DNA of 64,000 bases from Pseudeuparius sepicola (lineage: Eukaryota; Arthropoda; Insecta; Coleoptera; Anthribidae): NCBI GenBank assembly GCA_963920635.1, contig OY987298.1, positions 33,263,787 to 33,327,786 on the forward strand, written 5' to 3'. How positions within the stretch are numbered: the stretch's first letter is position 1; each line of letters opens with the position of its first letter. The notes under the pieces are model-generated. The model was given only the letters and a program-made list of their open reading frames with translations. It made no database searches and was not told the DNA's origin. Positions 47,436-56,957 of this stretch are shown here, one piece after another. A program made the translations under genes and the position numbers.

Positions 47436-48335
47436 ATGCAGTGGGACCGTGAGAAAATTCTGCTGTTGATTGATAAATACAGTGTGTCCCAATTTGATAC
47501 TGGACAACTATATGGCAGACAAGGAAAACAACTGGTCTCCATTTTTTTATTGCTAGTCCTAAAGGAGAGTATCTCATAGGCGGTGGTTTTTGGATGGGGT
47601 TATTATTTCATGGCCTGCTATGATTTTTTAAAATAGCTAAATTTCAAGAAACCCCGTTAGAGATTTTTTTACGACAAAATGTTATTAAGGAAACTTGTTC
47701 AGAATGAAAAACTGAGTAGAATTGCAAAATTTCAAAAGTATAGGCCCACTTTGATTTTTAGCTTTTTGGCCTTTTTTCCCACTTTTTTCTTAGAAATGTG
47801 TCCCTTCTGGGGCTTTCACGTCAAAATATTATTAAGAAAACTTGATCATTGTGAAAAAATAAAATTTTTACATGAAAGCTCCAGAAAGGACACTTTTTTA
47901 AGAAAAAAGTGGGAGATAAATCTAAAAATCAAAGTAGGCCTAGCCTTTTGAAATTTTGCAAATCTACTCAGTTTTTCATTCTGAACAAGTTTTCTTAATA
48001 CATTTTGTCGTAAAAAAATCCCTAATGGGGTTTCTTGAAAATTTGCTATTTTAAAAAATCATAGCAGGCCATGAAATAATTACCTCATCCAAATACCACC
48101 GCCTATGAGATACTCTCCCTTGGTACTACCGATAAAAAAATAGAGACCATTTGTTTTCCTTGCCCTTCATATATTTCTGAGGTGTCCAGTATCAAATTGG
48201 GATACACTGTATAGAGAAAAACCAAATCTCTGGGATCCTAGGCATGAACATCATTACAACAAATTAAACAAAAATGACGCATGGAAAGAAGCAGCGGATG
48301 GAATGGGGACAAGATGTGGAAGAATGTAAAAAAAA
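47436..48335 (+). pseudogene. MADF (Myb/SANT-like) domain gene, interrupted
   Basis: From ATG 47436 the frame reads MQWDREKILLLIDKY, the start of a MADF domain (Trp, then LI-x-x-Y). It is cut by the TA element at 47480-48209. On the far side the domain continues in register: REKPNLWDPRHEHHYNKLNK and DAWKEAADGM, with the LWD and AW anchors of the family. A frame change near the codons for GMGT and another in the A-run near 48327 (KK|MTSLLASL in one frame, KKNDKF in the other) end the similarity. MADF domains bind DNA and occur in transposon-derived regulators. This copy cannot make an intact protein. Confidence 0.8.
47480..48209. mobile_element. Fold-back TA element inside the MADF gene
   Basis: Ends CAGTGTGTCCCAATTTGATA (left) and the mirror TATCAAATTGGGATACACTG (right), TA on each side. 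Mirrored landmarks: TCTCATAGGCGGTGGT near 47573 against 48093-48113, and CTTGTTCAGAATGAAAAACT near 47692 against 47968-47990. Centre near 47830 with the self-pairing TTTTTTCTTAGAAATGTG region. No coding sequence was recognised. Confidence 0.88.
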
Positions 48336-48789
48336 TGACAAGTTTACTTGCGTCGCTGTCTGGTTCTGTACAAATTCGTTACCCAAATCCGTTTTTTTCT
48401 TTTCTTCAAATAACAGTAGCGCACTAGCAGGAACGCAAACGCGACCTCCATGTCTGACATTTTCACTGATGAAATGGTGGATCTCTCGTGGAAAAGAGCA
48501 TTCAAGGCGAGCATTCGCTGCATCGTCCTGCCCGGTTTTTGAGTTTCCTGTAATGTAATGCTCGCTACGAACATTACATTACAAAGTTCGGCTCAAGTCA
48601 GTCGCCACCTTAACGTGCTCGTGCTGGCGTATCATTTTCTCGGATCCGACGCGAGGAAACCGACAAGGAATGGGACGCCCTGGATGTTGCGGTGTTTTAC
48701 GCTGTTGTTACGGTGTACCGTCCAAATTATACGCGACGGTGTTACGTGGAGGTTTTACGTTACCGAGCGTTGTTATTAGGTACCTATGG

Positions 48790-50905
48790 CGCACACTGAT
48801 ACACACGTGACGCAGCCCAAGAAAATCCATCTTCGGAACAGCATAAGCGCAAATTGGTACACGGTTTTGTTTTCTTTTTATGACAAAATCATCATACATA
48901 TAAGTAGAGTTCTGACAAGTCCGCCATTACCTATAGCTAATCTGCGCATGGGCCTATGGGACATGCGCATGGAACAATTGCCCAAACCATTCCATTCAGG
49001 GTAGTCTGAATAATAGAAAATGCAGCAGCAAGACACATTTACCAGCGTTTATATGAAGTCTTTCATAAACATAAACTAATACTTCATATTATTAAAAACA
49101 TTTCTATCTAAATTTAAAACACGAACTATTAAAAACTTAAACAAAAAACTAGAACGCGAAGAAACTACTGAAAATCTGAATAATTCATAAAATGATGCCA
49201 AAGTCACGAAGACGAAGCGACTGTGTATAATCAATCTTGGTTTGTTCAAGTTGGGTATAAAACTATAGCCTATATGGGTAGTCCCGCACATGCTCTTTCA
49301 AACACTTAAATTGCAAATACGCATGCCCGCACTAGGCCAATTTTTTAATATTACTATTATTTTAAATTCGTCAACTATGTTCCGCGCATCGTATGTAATT
49401 ATAAAAAAGCCTAGCCCAGCACTCTACCTACAAGTTTGTTATATACGTTATATACGTGAATATATACGACGGATATCGGTCGTAATTCACGAGCCAGACA
49501 AGGACAGGAGTTGTGACGTAGGGCCGAACATTCGCTGAACAAACTGCGCACGCACAAGAAACTGTCTCCTCCACTGCGCGACACATGGCTTGACCGACAT
49601 ATTCCGTGTGCTGCCCTGCGCTGTCTCCATTTTTAGATCATTTTCATATGACGTCACAATCTGACGTTTTCACAAGGGCGATTTTAAATCGTTAGAAAAG
49701 CAGGGAATGGTTCGTCTACTTTGCTCGGCATTCGCGTTGTTGCACCCCTGTTTTTGTTTGATGCTCGCCCAGGAAGCGTGATGTCGTTCTTTGTTCATTC
49801 TCTGGAGGTCTTGCTTTGAATGTTGTTTGAGATTGTTTCTTATATTTTGTTTTGAATTTGGTTGACAGTTCGAGGTTATGTAGGACTGTTTTGACATTCG
49901 ACACCCTTTTAAAATTCGACATTGTTGACACACTTTTTGATGTTGGGTCGGATTTTCATTCAGTCCCCGGCATTTGAATTGAAAAGGTCGTTTGTTGTTG
50001 GCTTATGAGTGAAAGTGATTTTTAGTAATTCGCCAATTGGTATTCTTGGTGAACCTCACAAGGAATCACAAGGATCCACTGAAGGAGCACCCAAAGTTGG
50101 AGATATTGGTAATTGTTGCACTTTTGTTCTTCGGGGTTTTGAAGCCACCCACGACTTATTACAGTGCCGTTTTATTTTTCCATCGGACCGGATCACTTTC
50201 ATGTGAACTAGAATCAGGTTTTTGAGCCTCCACCACCCGATCTCAAAGTCCTTTCATTGGGTCATGTTGGAAGTTTTGCATAGTAACCGTGAAGGTTAAT
50301 TGGATTCAACCACGAGGGTTGATTGATTGGTTGTTTTTTTCTTATGAAGGAAAACCCTCAGATAATAGGTAATATTTCGTGGGCGACCTTGTGAGGTGTG
50401 ACAGGACATTTTTGTTTTTTTTTTTTGTTATAAGACAAATGTTTTAGAAGTAGTTTCTTGTCTTGGACCTGTTTTCTTAGACCCGTGTGTTTGCTTAGGA
50501 CCTGTGTTAGGTTTTGGAGCATGGACACCAACACCTAAATCCAGCTCATGTTATTTTCAGCCGAGACCCACATGTGTTCATATTTTTGGGAACGTCGTAT
50601 GTTACCATCTGACCATTCTGAGGGATCATCGACCACTACTTGAAGACATCGTGGTTTAGACTCCACGACAGGTAAGTCTTACTATATTTTACTTTCAATT
50701 TAATTTCACTGTGCCCTAACTTGTATATATCTGAATTTGTTACGTGTATACGATTGAGAGCGTACTTGTTGTACTACTATATTATTGCGGACGTTGTGTT
50801 TACTTTTGCGGACGTTGGACGTTGTGATTTATTATTGCGAACGTCGTGTGAACCGCGCGTGTACACGTCCATGGATTTAAGCCGACTTGTAAGAACTATT
50901 ATATA
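48790..50905. other. Intergenic; possible non-coding exon edge near 50671
   Basis: No protein domain was found. GACGTCA motifs lie near 49650. The stretch 49690-50690 is less AT-rich and, at CTCCACGACAG|GTAAGT (about 50661-50677), has a consensus splice donor that could end an untranslated first exon. Overlapping open frames at 49670-49933 and 50009-50225 use non-ATG starts or lack signatures. Confidence 0.35.
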
Positions 50906-51885
50906 CAGGGTGAGTCAGAATGTATAGTAAATACTTTAAAGGGGTGTTCGGCAGGTGGTTTTAAGGGGGGTCTTTCATATAAAATTTTTCGATTTGGGTT
51001 TTCCTTGCCAAGTTATTCGGGTCTACGGGGCGACCCAAAAGTATTTTTTTATTTATATCTTAATAACGGCGCTACTTAAAAATTTTAAATTTGGTATGTG
51101 TAAAAACTGACAATCCCTATTAATTTTTTTGCTCGAACTTTTTTTGCGGGTTATTTTTACGTATAACAAAAATAGATATGATTTGTGTATCCCTTTTATT
51201 TAAGAAACTTTTTTCCCTCTACATTTTTTCTCGAAAGCACAATATTTTTCCTACAAAAAAATAATTTCATGCCAAATACCATATTCCCCTGACTGTTCCA
51301 GAAAATCAAGGAAAAATTAAAACCTTTACAACTGCGGCAGAATATGTGGTTCATGCACGATGGAGCTCCTGCACACTACTCCCGGATAATAAAGCAATGG
51401 CTTAATACTAATTTTCCGCAACGTTCAATCAGAGGCCAAGATGCGCCTGTAAATTGGCCACCGAGATCCCCAGATCTTAACCCATTGGATTTTTATTTGG
51501 TATTTGGCATGAAATAATTTTTATATTGTGTTTTCGAGAAAAAAATTAGAGGGAAAAAAGTTTCTTAAATAAAAGGGCTACAAAAATCATATTTTTGTTA
51601 TACGTGAAAATGAAAATGAAAAAAGTTCGAGCAAAAAAATTAATAGGGGTTGTTAGTTTTTACCCTTTTTTAGGGCAGTGTGTAAATGAATAAACTACCC
51701 TAAGGCGTCTTCCAGTAAGTAGCTAACACATACTAAATTTCAAATTTATACCTATGGGTCACCCTGTAGACCCGAATAACTTGGCAACTAAAGCCCAAAT
51801 CGAAAAATTTATGAAAGACCCCCTTCAAACCACTTGCCGAACACCCCTTTAATAAAATATTTACTTTACATTCTGACTCACCCTG
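50906..51885. mobile_element. Fold-back TA element carrying a mariner-type fragment
   Basis: TA|CAGGGTGAGTCAGAATGTA on the left and the mirror ACATTCTGACTCACCCTG|TA on the right. Arms mirror: GGGGTGTTCGGCAGGTGGTT near 50941 against 51830-51847, and AACTTGGC with GACCCGAATA near 51771 against 51009-51025. Inner GAAAATTTTATTCGAA- and TTTCTTAAATAAAAGGG-type arms mirror around a central transposase fragment. Confidence 0.88.
51294..51512 (+). pseudogene. Tc1/mariner-superfamily transposase core fragment
   Basis: Translation gives LRQNMWFMHDGAPAHYSR, with the second catalytic Asp in HDGAPAH, then IIKQWLNTNFPQRSIRGQ and NWPPRSPDLNPLDFYLV, with the last catalytic Asp region. The frame is intact across about 70 codons, but the N-terminal two-thirds and the C-terminus are missing. 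It lies at the centre of a fold-back element whose arms probably captured or retained only this piece. Confidence 0.85.
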
Positions 51886-51891
51886 TATAAT

Positions 51892-51995
51892 AGATATCAC
51901 GAACGATGATCCCTGCGTCACAAATGGTCGACAATGTAATTTCCATTGTCGACCATTGTGACGCAGGGATCTGAGGGATCATCGTTCATGATATC
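51892..51995. repeat. ~100-bp palindrome
   Basis: GATATCACGAACGATGATCC, CTGCGTCACAAATGGTCGAC and AATG are mirrored by CATTGTCGACCATTGTGACG, CAGGGATC, and GATCATCGTTCATGATATC. The right arm has nine extra bases (TGAGGGATC), a small internal duplication. The loop is about six bases. It starts six bases after the preceding TA element. Confidence 0.9.
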
Positions 51996-52055
51996 CACTA
52001 TACTTATGTTTTAATACGGCACCTAGGGTGTTGTATCTTTAAATCTGTCTAACTA

Positions 52056-52515
52056 CAAAATAGTATATTACATAGCGAGAGTAGTAAGAAGCTTATTACG
52101 TACGAGTGGAAAAGTTGCCCACGAGCCGCGCATGAGCCGCGCAGCGGCGAGTGCTGTAATTCCACGAGTATGTAATTAAGCTTACTCGAGTTTTGTACTA
52201 TAATTTTTCTTCGACGAAAGAAAAACTATTATAATAGATAAACTATACTTCTGATTATCTGACAGGCAACAATTAGTATGTTGGTTGGTTGCTATGGTGA
52301 AGCGGATGACGCGCTACCCGTGATAATTGCGTTTTGATTAAGAACAGATACGTAATTTTTTTTATTACATGCCAGTCATTACGTTCGTAACAATGGACTT
52401 ACTTATAACCTATACCGTCACTTAATAGGTATGTTACTAGCATAGAAGTAGAAAATAGTATATTACTTAGCGAGAGTTGTAAACAGCTTATTACGTATAA
52501 GTATAAGTATAAGAT
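52056..52515. repeat. Direct repeats around a CpG-rich palindromic patch
   Basis: AAAATAGTATATTACATAGC with GAGAGTAGTAAGAAGCTTAT near 52056 recurs as AAAATAGTATATTACTTAGC with GAGAGTTGTAAACAGCTTAT near 52445. The first copy continues into ACGAGTGGAAAAGTTGCC, a GCCGCGCATGAGCCGCGC core, and the partly mirrored AATTCCACGAGTATG. It looks like a dispersed repeat copy and its truncated twin. Confidence 0.65.
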
Positions 52516-52770
52516 TATTATTGGTTATTTTTTAATAAGAAACCTCTTGCATTTTAATTTTTTTTATGGGCTAGATATCGGAGATCATTTACCCAGGTCC
52601 GAGGCTTATTTCATCCTCCTTCGAGCGGCTGGCAGGGTTAATCTGGCTCGTAGCCATCCCAGACCAGCCTATATTAATTGTATATAATTAATCCTAAGTA
52701 GTAATACAAAGAGAGTTCTAACCCACGACCTTGAAAAAAGCGTGCAAAGTGGCTACGTCATGCCCGAGGT

Positions 52771-52975
52771 CACGTGACGTCACCGGATGACCCCAGTTGA
52801 CCCCTAGATCCTGATAGATTAACCTTTGACCTTTGGGCCACGTGTGACCCCCAGTTGACCCCCCCCCCACTCCAACGGCGGGTGTCAGCCCCCACTCCAA
52901 CGACGGGGCAACCCCCACTCCAACGGCTTGGTGGGGTGAGGTCTATATATTCGTGCGCAAGAGCAGTTTTCCCGT
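52771..52975 (+). promoter_or_regulatory. Promoter with tandem upstream motifs
   Basis: A CACGTG E-box overlaps TGACGTCA, a CRE-type site, at 52771-52782. CCAGTTGACCCC occurs at about 52793 and 52851. ACTCCAACG occurs three times at 52869, 52894 and 52917 with about 24-bp spacing. TATATAT lies at 52944-52950 and CAGT, an initiator-like string, at 52964. The block is GC-rich within AT-rich DNA. It fits a TATA promoter for the gene at 53021; what binds the repeats is unknown. Confidence 0.6.
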
Positions 52976-53020
52976 TATATACACTTACAATTTCCTACAG
53001 TCTGATTTGCCGAGTTCAAA

Positions 53021-53329
53021 ATGCAGTCGTTCCTGAATCACCTGAACAAGAATTTGATCTTCAAGAAATTCGAAAGCGTTCAAAATATGGAGGTGGGTGA
53101 AAATTTTCAAATCACGAGCGTGGACAAAGTCAACACGCAATACGGAGAGAAGGTCTACGTCGAGTTCGAAGAATTTAAGACGGTGCTGCCGCAACGATAC
53201 ACGGCCGAGTTTACGCCCCAACGGATCGAAGAAATTAATAGGGATATCGGTAACGGAAGGAGGTATTACATGAAGAGTCTTGGACCCGTCGGCCGATCTA
53301 CAAATATCGAATTTATTGTAGAACCATGA
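53021..53329 (+). CDS. Unrecognised 102-aa protein, first of a bicistronic pair
   Basis: It begins at ATG in the context CAAAATGC and runs 102 codons. The protein starts MQSFLNHLNKNLIFKKF. Residues 28-60 alternate hydrophobic and polar residues as in a beta-barrel (FQITSVDKVNTQYG, then KVYVEFEEFKTVLPQRY). A helix-like TPQRIEEINRDI and a final beta-like NIEFIVEP follow. The pattern suggests a small OB-fold-like or barrel protein, but I cannot name the family. No signal peptide or membrane segment is seen. Codon use is less AT-rich than the surroundings and the frame is intact, hinting at recent constraint. Its stop overlaps the next ATG. A TATA promoter precedes it and AATAAA follows the second frame. 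Confidence 0.65.
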   Translation: MQSFLNHLNKNLIFKKFESVQNMEVGENFQITSVDKVNTQYGEKVYVEFEEFKTVLPQRYTAEFTPQRIEEINRDIGNGRRYYMKSLGPVGRSTNIEFIVEP

Positions 53330-53448
53330 CGAAGCTGGAGTACAGAAGAAAACTGCAACAATATTTGAAGAATTTAGAAGCATTGAAATATGAACTTATG
53401 TTATATGAAATTAAAATGAAGATAAAACATATTGACTTACACAATTAA
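53326..53448 (+). CDS. 40-aa coiled-coil-like peptide overlapping the upstream stop
   Basis: The ATG shares ATGA with the stop of the preceding 102-aa frame. The 40 residues start MTKLEYRRKLQQYLKNLEAL and are rich in Lys, Leu, Glu and Tyr, consistent with one amphipathic or coiled-coil helix. No Pro or Gly interrupts it. The AATAAA at 53454 begins five bases after the stop, so both frames would sit on one message. ATGA overlaps allow stop-restart translation in some viruses and retroelements; that it happens here is inference. It could also be a chance frame. Confidence 0.45.
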   Translation: MTKLEYRRKLQQYLKNLEALKYELMLYEIKMKIKHIDLHN

Positions 53449-53453
53449 TTTTT

Positions 53454-53459
53454 AATAAA
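53454..53459 (+). terminator. Poly(A) signal of the bicistronic unit
   Basis: AATAAA starts five bases after the stop of the 40-aa frame and is followed by a T/G-rich stretch (TTTTGTTGTGTTTTTTT) at about 53471-53488, as a cleavage and polyadenylation site needs. Confidence 0.7.
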
Positions 53460-53590
53460 CGTTTAAAAATCTTTTGTTGTGTTTTTTTATAAGAATCTTT
53501 GTGTTGAAGGGAAAACACCTGAAGCATCATATTATAATAAAACTCTCACTCTAAGCAATAATATCACTCTATTCCACTGTTATGTGTATA

Positions 53591-54275
53591 CAGGGTGATT
53601 CTTAACTTATACACATAAATTTGGAAAATTGTAGGTTATGTCAAGTAATGGCTAATAATGAAAAAAAAGTCTAATAAAATTGTTATCGATAAGGTCTGCG
53701 TTTGTGATCTTATGAACCATAATTTTTAATTTATTTGTGCAAATAAACCCCGAATTGTTCAAGTACACAAAATTATAACTCAGCTGTTGCGTCGCATCGG
53801 GTTACTCGCTGCGAACGCGTGACCGCATAGTAAATATATAGTAAGAGAAAACACGTGGAATAGTTCACGACAGACGCCTGCTTTGTTTGGTCGAGCACTC
53901 AGCGATTTTGCTGAAACCGCATATAGAACAATAGGCTACAAATTTCACCCAATTATCTTCTAAATAAAAAAATCTGAAAAAATTGCAGATAGAATAATAA
54001 ACGGAAAATTTGGGAAAATCAGCATGTAACGCAAACGATTTAGGCCGGAATCTTCAACTAGACACGTGGAAATCCGAGGTAGACTCCTTGGTATCAGGAA
54101 ATGTGATACATTATGGTAAATAAGAAACCACGTGGAACCGTATATGATGCGATGTACAACGTAAACAATTAGTACGTCAGGGGCTCGGATTTTCTGCTGA
54201 TGCAGGTATATCGTGATTTCCAAATATATCTTCTGATCGGCTGATCGGAAAAAATCCTCATATAGCGCAATCGAT
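53591..54275. repeat. Degenerate ~100-bp repeats with CATATAGCGCAATCGAT-like cores
   Basis: TA|CAGGGTGATTCTTAACTTA at 53591 looks like an element left end without an identified partner. Four related strings follow: CATATAGAACAATAGGCT near 53920, CATGTAACGCAAACGATTTA near 54022, GATGTACAACGTAAACAATT near 54150 and CATATAGCGCAATCGATTTT near 54258. CACGTGGAA-type strings recur near 53853, 54063 and 54131. No gene was recognised. Confidence 0.45.
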
Positions 54276-54339
54276 TTTGGGGCCACCCCTTGGGGGGGGT
54301 GGACTTAGTCTACCCCGGGGTGGGTGGGGGGTGGCGGGT

Positions 54340-54403
54340 GGGCAACTACGTGCCAGGAGGAACGGAGGCCGAAGGCCTCCGTCCGACTGGCATGTAGTTG
54401 CCC
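54340..54403. repeat. GC-rich two-stem hairpin
   Basis: GGGCAACTACGTGCCAG pairs with CTGGCATGTAGTTGCCC with one mismatch. Inside, CGGAGGCC pairs with GGCCTCCG across a three-base GAA loop. It is embedded in G-rich DNA (54276-54340) unlike its AT-rich surroundings. Confidence 0.88.
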
Positions 54404-55485
54404 GAACAAAATCCACCCTTCCCCCTTGCACGCGTTTGGCGCATGCGCAGTTCCGCACTTTTGATACCTATGAAAATTCGAAAAATTTTGAAAATTTTTT
54501 ATTCAAAAAATGTAATTTTAAAAAGGTCCTGATCCTATAATCCCGATAACATTTTGGGAAATTTTCATTTTTTGACGGTGAAATGTACAAGACAAGACTC
54601 AGACGAATGTTTTATATACAAGTGCAGATAGAATTTTTTCGAGTGACTGATAAAAACAGTTATTATAATAGTTAGTCGGAAGGCCCCAGATAACATAGGA
54701 AATTTTGTTTGAACAAAATCTGTAAAAAAAATCCAAGACGTGAAAATGTAGGTAGAATTTTCGAATAAGTTTTGTATACCGGTAAAAATATATGTAAAGG
54801 TAAAAATAACGTCAGTTTCACTTGGAAAAAAATGATGAAAAAATTTCAGTAAAAAAAATACGATGTAGAGGTTGTACCAAAAAAAAATTGGAAATAATTA
54901 TTTATTCCAGTAAAATATACACAAGACCGAAAAAGGTAATTGCGCGGCTGTCCCATTTTATACACCCTAGCTGTTTCAGTTCATCTCGTTTGGAAAAATT
55001 TTAGGGGTTATTACTTTTTTAAATACCGGTTTCCTCAACCTTATTTGAAAGTAAATATTTTTTAGTTCCCCACAGAAGGAAATAATGACGATATTTTATA
55101 CCGGTGGATTCAAAAAATATATAAGGTTAGGAAAAAACCTTGGTAGGCAAACGCGGCTCTGCTGACCAGACAAAAAAAAACCTTAGTCGACAAATAATGG
55201 CCTATAAGAAGGGTGCGTGATTCCACGTATCAGTTCGAGTGCTCCAAGATGCAAGTAAGTATATACCAGCTGTCCCATTTTTAAACAGCTAGATATTTGG
55301 AAACCTTTCGTAAAAAAATTCCCAAGGATTACATGAGCAAAAGAAAGAAAAAAATGTAAATATACCAGCTGTCCCATTTATAAACCGCTTGATATCTTGG
55401 AAACGAAAACTTATATAAAGGAAGTAAAAGCTATATCTTAATAGGCGGAGGACCGACTGTCATTCAGACAGGTGAAAATTTTTTG
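54404..55485. other. AT-rich DNA with recurring GCTGTCCCATTTTTA strings
   Basis: No gene. CTGTCCCATTTTATACA occurs near 54951, CTGTCCCATTTTTAAAC near 55269 and CTGTCCCATTTATAAAC near 55366; a fourth, CTGTCCCATTTTATG, lies near 56593. The two at 55260-55400 share TATACCAG before and TTGGAAAC after. This is probably one repeat family. Confidence 0.5.
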
Positions 55486-55835
55486 TGATTTTTTGTAGAA
55501 GTTTTTTGCCAAAATTTTTTTTTGTCAATTTTTTTTTCGTCAAAATTTTTTTTTGTCAAATTTTTTTTTTGACAATTTTTTTTGCCAAAATTTTTGTTTG
55601 CCAAATTTTTTTTTGCCAAATTTTTTTTTGCCAAATTTTTTTTTTGTCAAAATTTTTTTTGTCAAAATTTTTTTTTGCCAAATTTTTTTTTTGTCAAAAT
55701 TTTTTTTGTCAAAATTTTTTTTTGTAAAATTTTTTTTGACATTTTTTTTGCCAAATTTTTTTTTGTCGAATTTTTTTTTGCCAATTTTTTTTTTGCCAAA
55801 TTCTTTTTCGACAAAATTTTTTTTGATACAAATAT
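55486..55835. repeat. T-rich minisatellite, TTTTTTTTGCCAAA/GTCAAAA units
   Basis: About 20 short units of T-runs separated by GCCAAA or GTCAAAA with period roughly 17-20. Open frames across it translate to meaningless Phe/Lys-rich strings and are artefacts of the repeat. Confidence 0.95.
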
Positions 55836-55849
55836 AATTGCTAACGTTT

Positions 55850-56710
55850 AATTTGTTTACCCCATTTACGAAAATGATAACAAAATTGGATCAGACAAGA
55901 TGTTTTTTCGAAGTATAGTTTTTAAACACAGGGTGCCACCACCGGTTTTACGATATAGGTTTCAAAATGCGACGCAAGTACATAAAAAAAATACCCTAGA
56001 GATAAGAAAACAAAATACAACTCACAGAAAGATTCTTGATGATGTATAAAAAGAAATCAGGTTACATCTAATGCCCCAGACAGTAAAATAAACATCCCCG
56101 AGCTATCAGATATAACCAAACATCATTTTTCTAACGGCACAGTCATTTTCACGGGAAAAACAACCAGTAACCGTTCAAATTCCATAGATAGGTACTGCCG
56201 TAATCCAAAATTTCACTGAACTACGCGTATCTATTATACTGAAGTAGGTACTGATACACTTCCATCTTTCCAAAGAAAAACAAACACGAAACTCAGACTT
56301 TTCATATATTTATTACAACGCCTCGATAGAGTCTTTATTTGTGGCCACGACCGAGAATCTACTGAAGCAAGTGCGACGCATAGGACGTGAAAAGTGCCGA
56401 GTTGGTTTTATTAAACAATGAAACTTATACCTACGTATATATAAAATAAATGAGAAATATGCCAGAGATGTGAAACCTAATTGTGTTGCAAGTTTGAGGG
56501 TCCAAAAAAAATATTGGCTTTAATTTTTTAAGGTGAGAAACACATCTAACAGCCAGTTTGGAAATATACAAGGCAAAAAAAGTAGTGATGTGGCTGTCCC
56601 ATTTTATGTTTTATACAGGTTGGGTTATTTTAGAATAGTTGTTCAATAGACCGAGACAACATCATAAACGCTTCCCGTTAGAACAGAATGTGATGAAAAG
56701 AAAAATTCCA
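55850..56710. other. AT-rich DNA with no recognised feature
   Basis: ACAGGGTGCCACCACCGG near 55929 is an isolated element-end-like string. No coding region or RNA gene was recognised. Confidence 0.4.
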
Positions 56711-56957
56711 TCTGGGTCAAGCTACTACATAACCAAAATAAAAAATACTGAACGTTATAAAATTTAAAAAATCATATTTTCTACGGATTTTTATCCTCTG
56801 AAAATTGTTCTTGTGTAAAATTCAGTTTCTCTGGGTCAAGCTAGGTGGTAACTATATAACCAAAATAAAAAATACTGAACGTTATAAAATTTAAAAAATC
56901 ATATTTTCAAGGGATTTTTGTCCTCTGAAAATTGGTTTTGTATAAATTGAGTTTCAA
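56711..56957. repeat. Two tandem ~120-bp units
   Basis: TCTGGGTCAAGCTA starts units at 56711 and 56830. Both contain ACCAAAATAAAAAATACTGA, ACGTTATAAAATTTAAAAAA and CCTCTGAAAATTG. The second has about nine extra bases near its start. Confidence 0.9.

Larger units (their letters stand above)
46903..48778. mobile_element. DNA transposon with MADF gene, inverted arms
   Basis: Left arm TAACAACGCTC, then CGTAACACCGTCGCGTATA, CACACCGTAACAGCG, CCTTGTCGGTTTTCTCGCG, AAAATGATACGCCACCACG and AGGTGGCGACTGACTT (46903-47250). All of these recur inverted in the same mirrored order at 48590-48778. GTAACACCG-type motifs repeat several times near the ends, like transposase-binding subterminal repeats. A MADF-domain reading frame lies between the arms and is split by a TA element. 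A MADF or Myb-like partner gene is typical of PIF/Harbinger elements, but no DDE gene is present and a clean 3-bp target duplication was not found. Confidence 0.65.

Noticed and set aside
49670..50225. Overlapping frames on both strands
   Set aside because: Non-ATG starts in most cases, low similarity to any family, and mutually exclusive frames.
54277..54540. 87-codon Gly-rich frame in the G-rich tract
   Set aside because: It crosses the hairpin and G-runs; composition explains the lack of stops.
55485..55851. Three overlapping open frames of 80-94 codons rich in Phe and Lys
   Set aside because: They are produced by the T-rich minisatellite; all three plus-strand frames read the same repeat.
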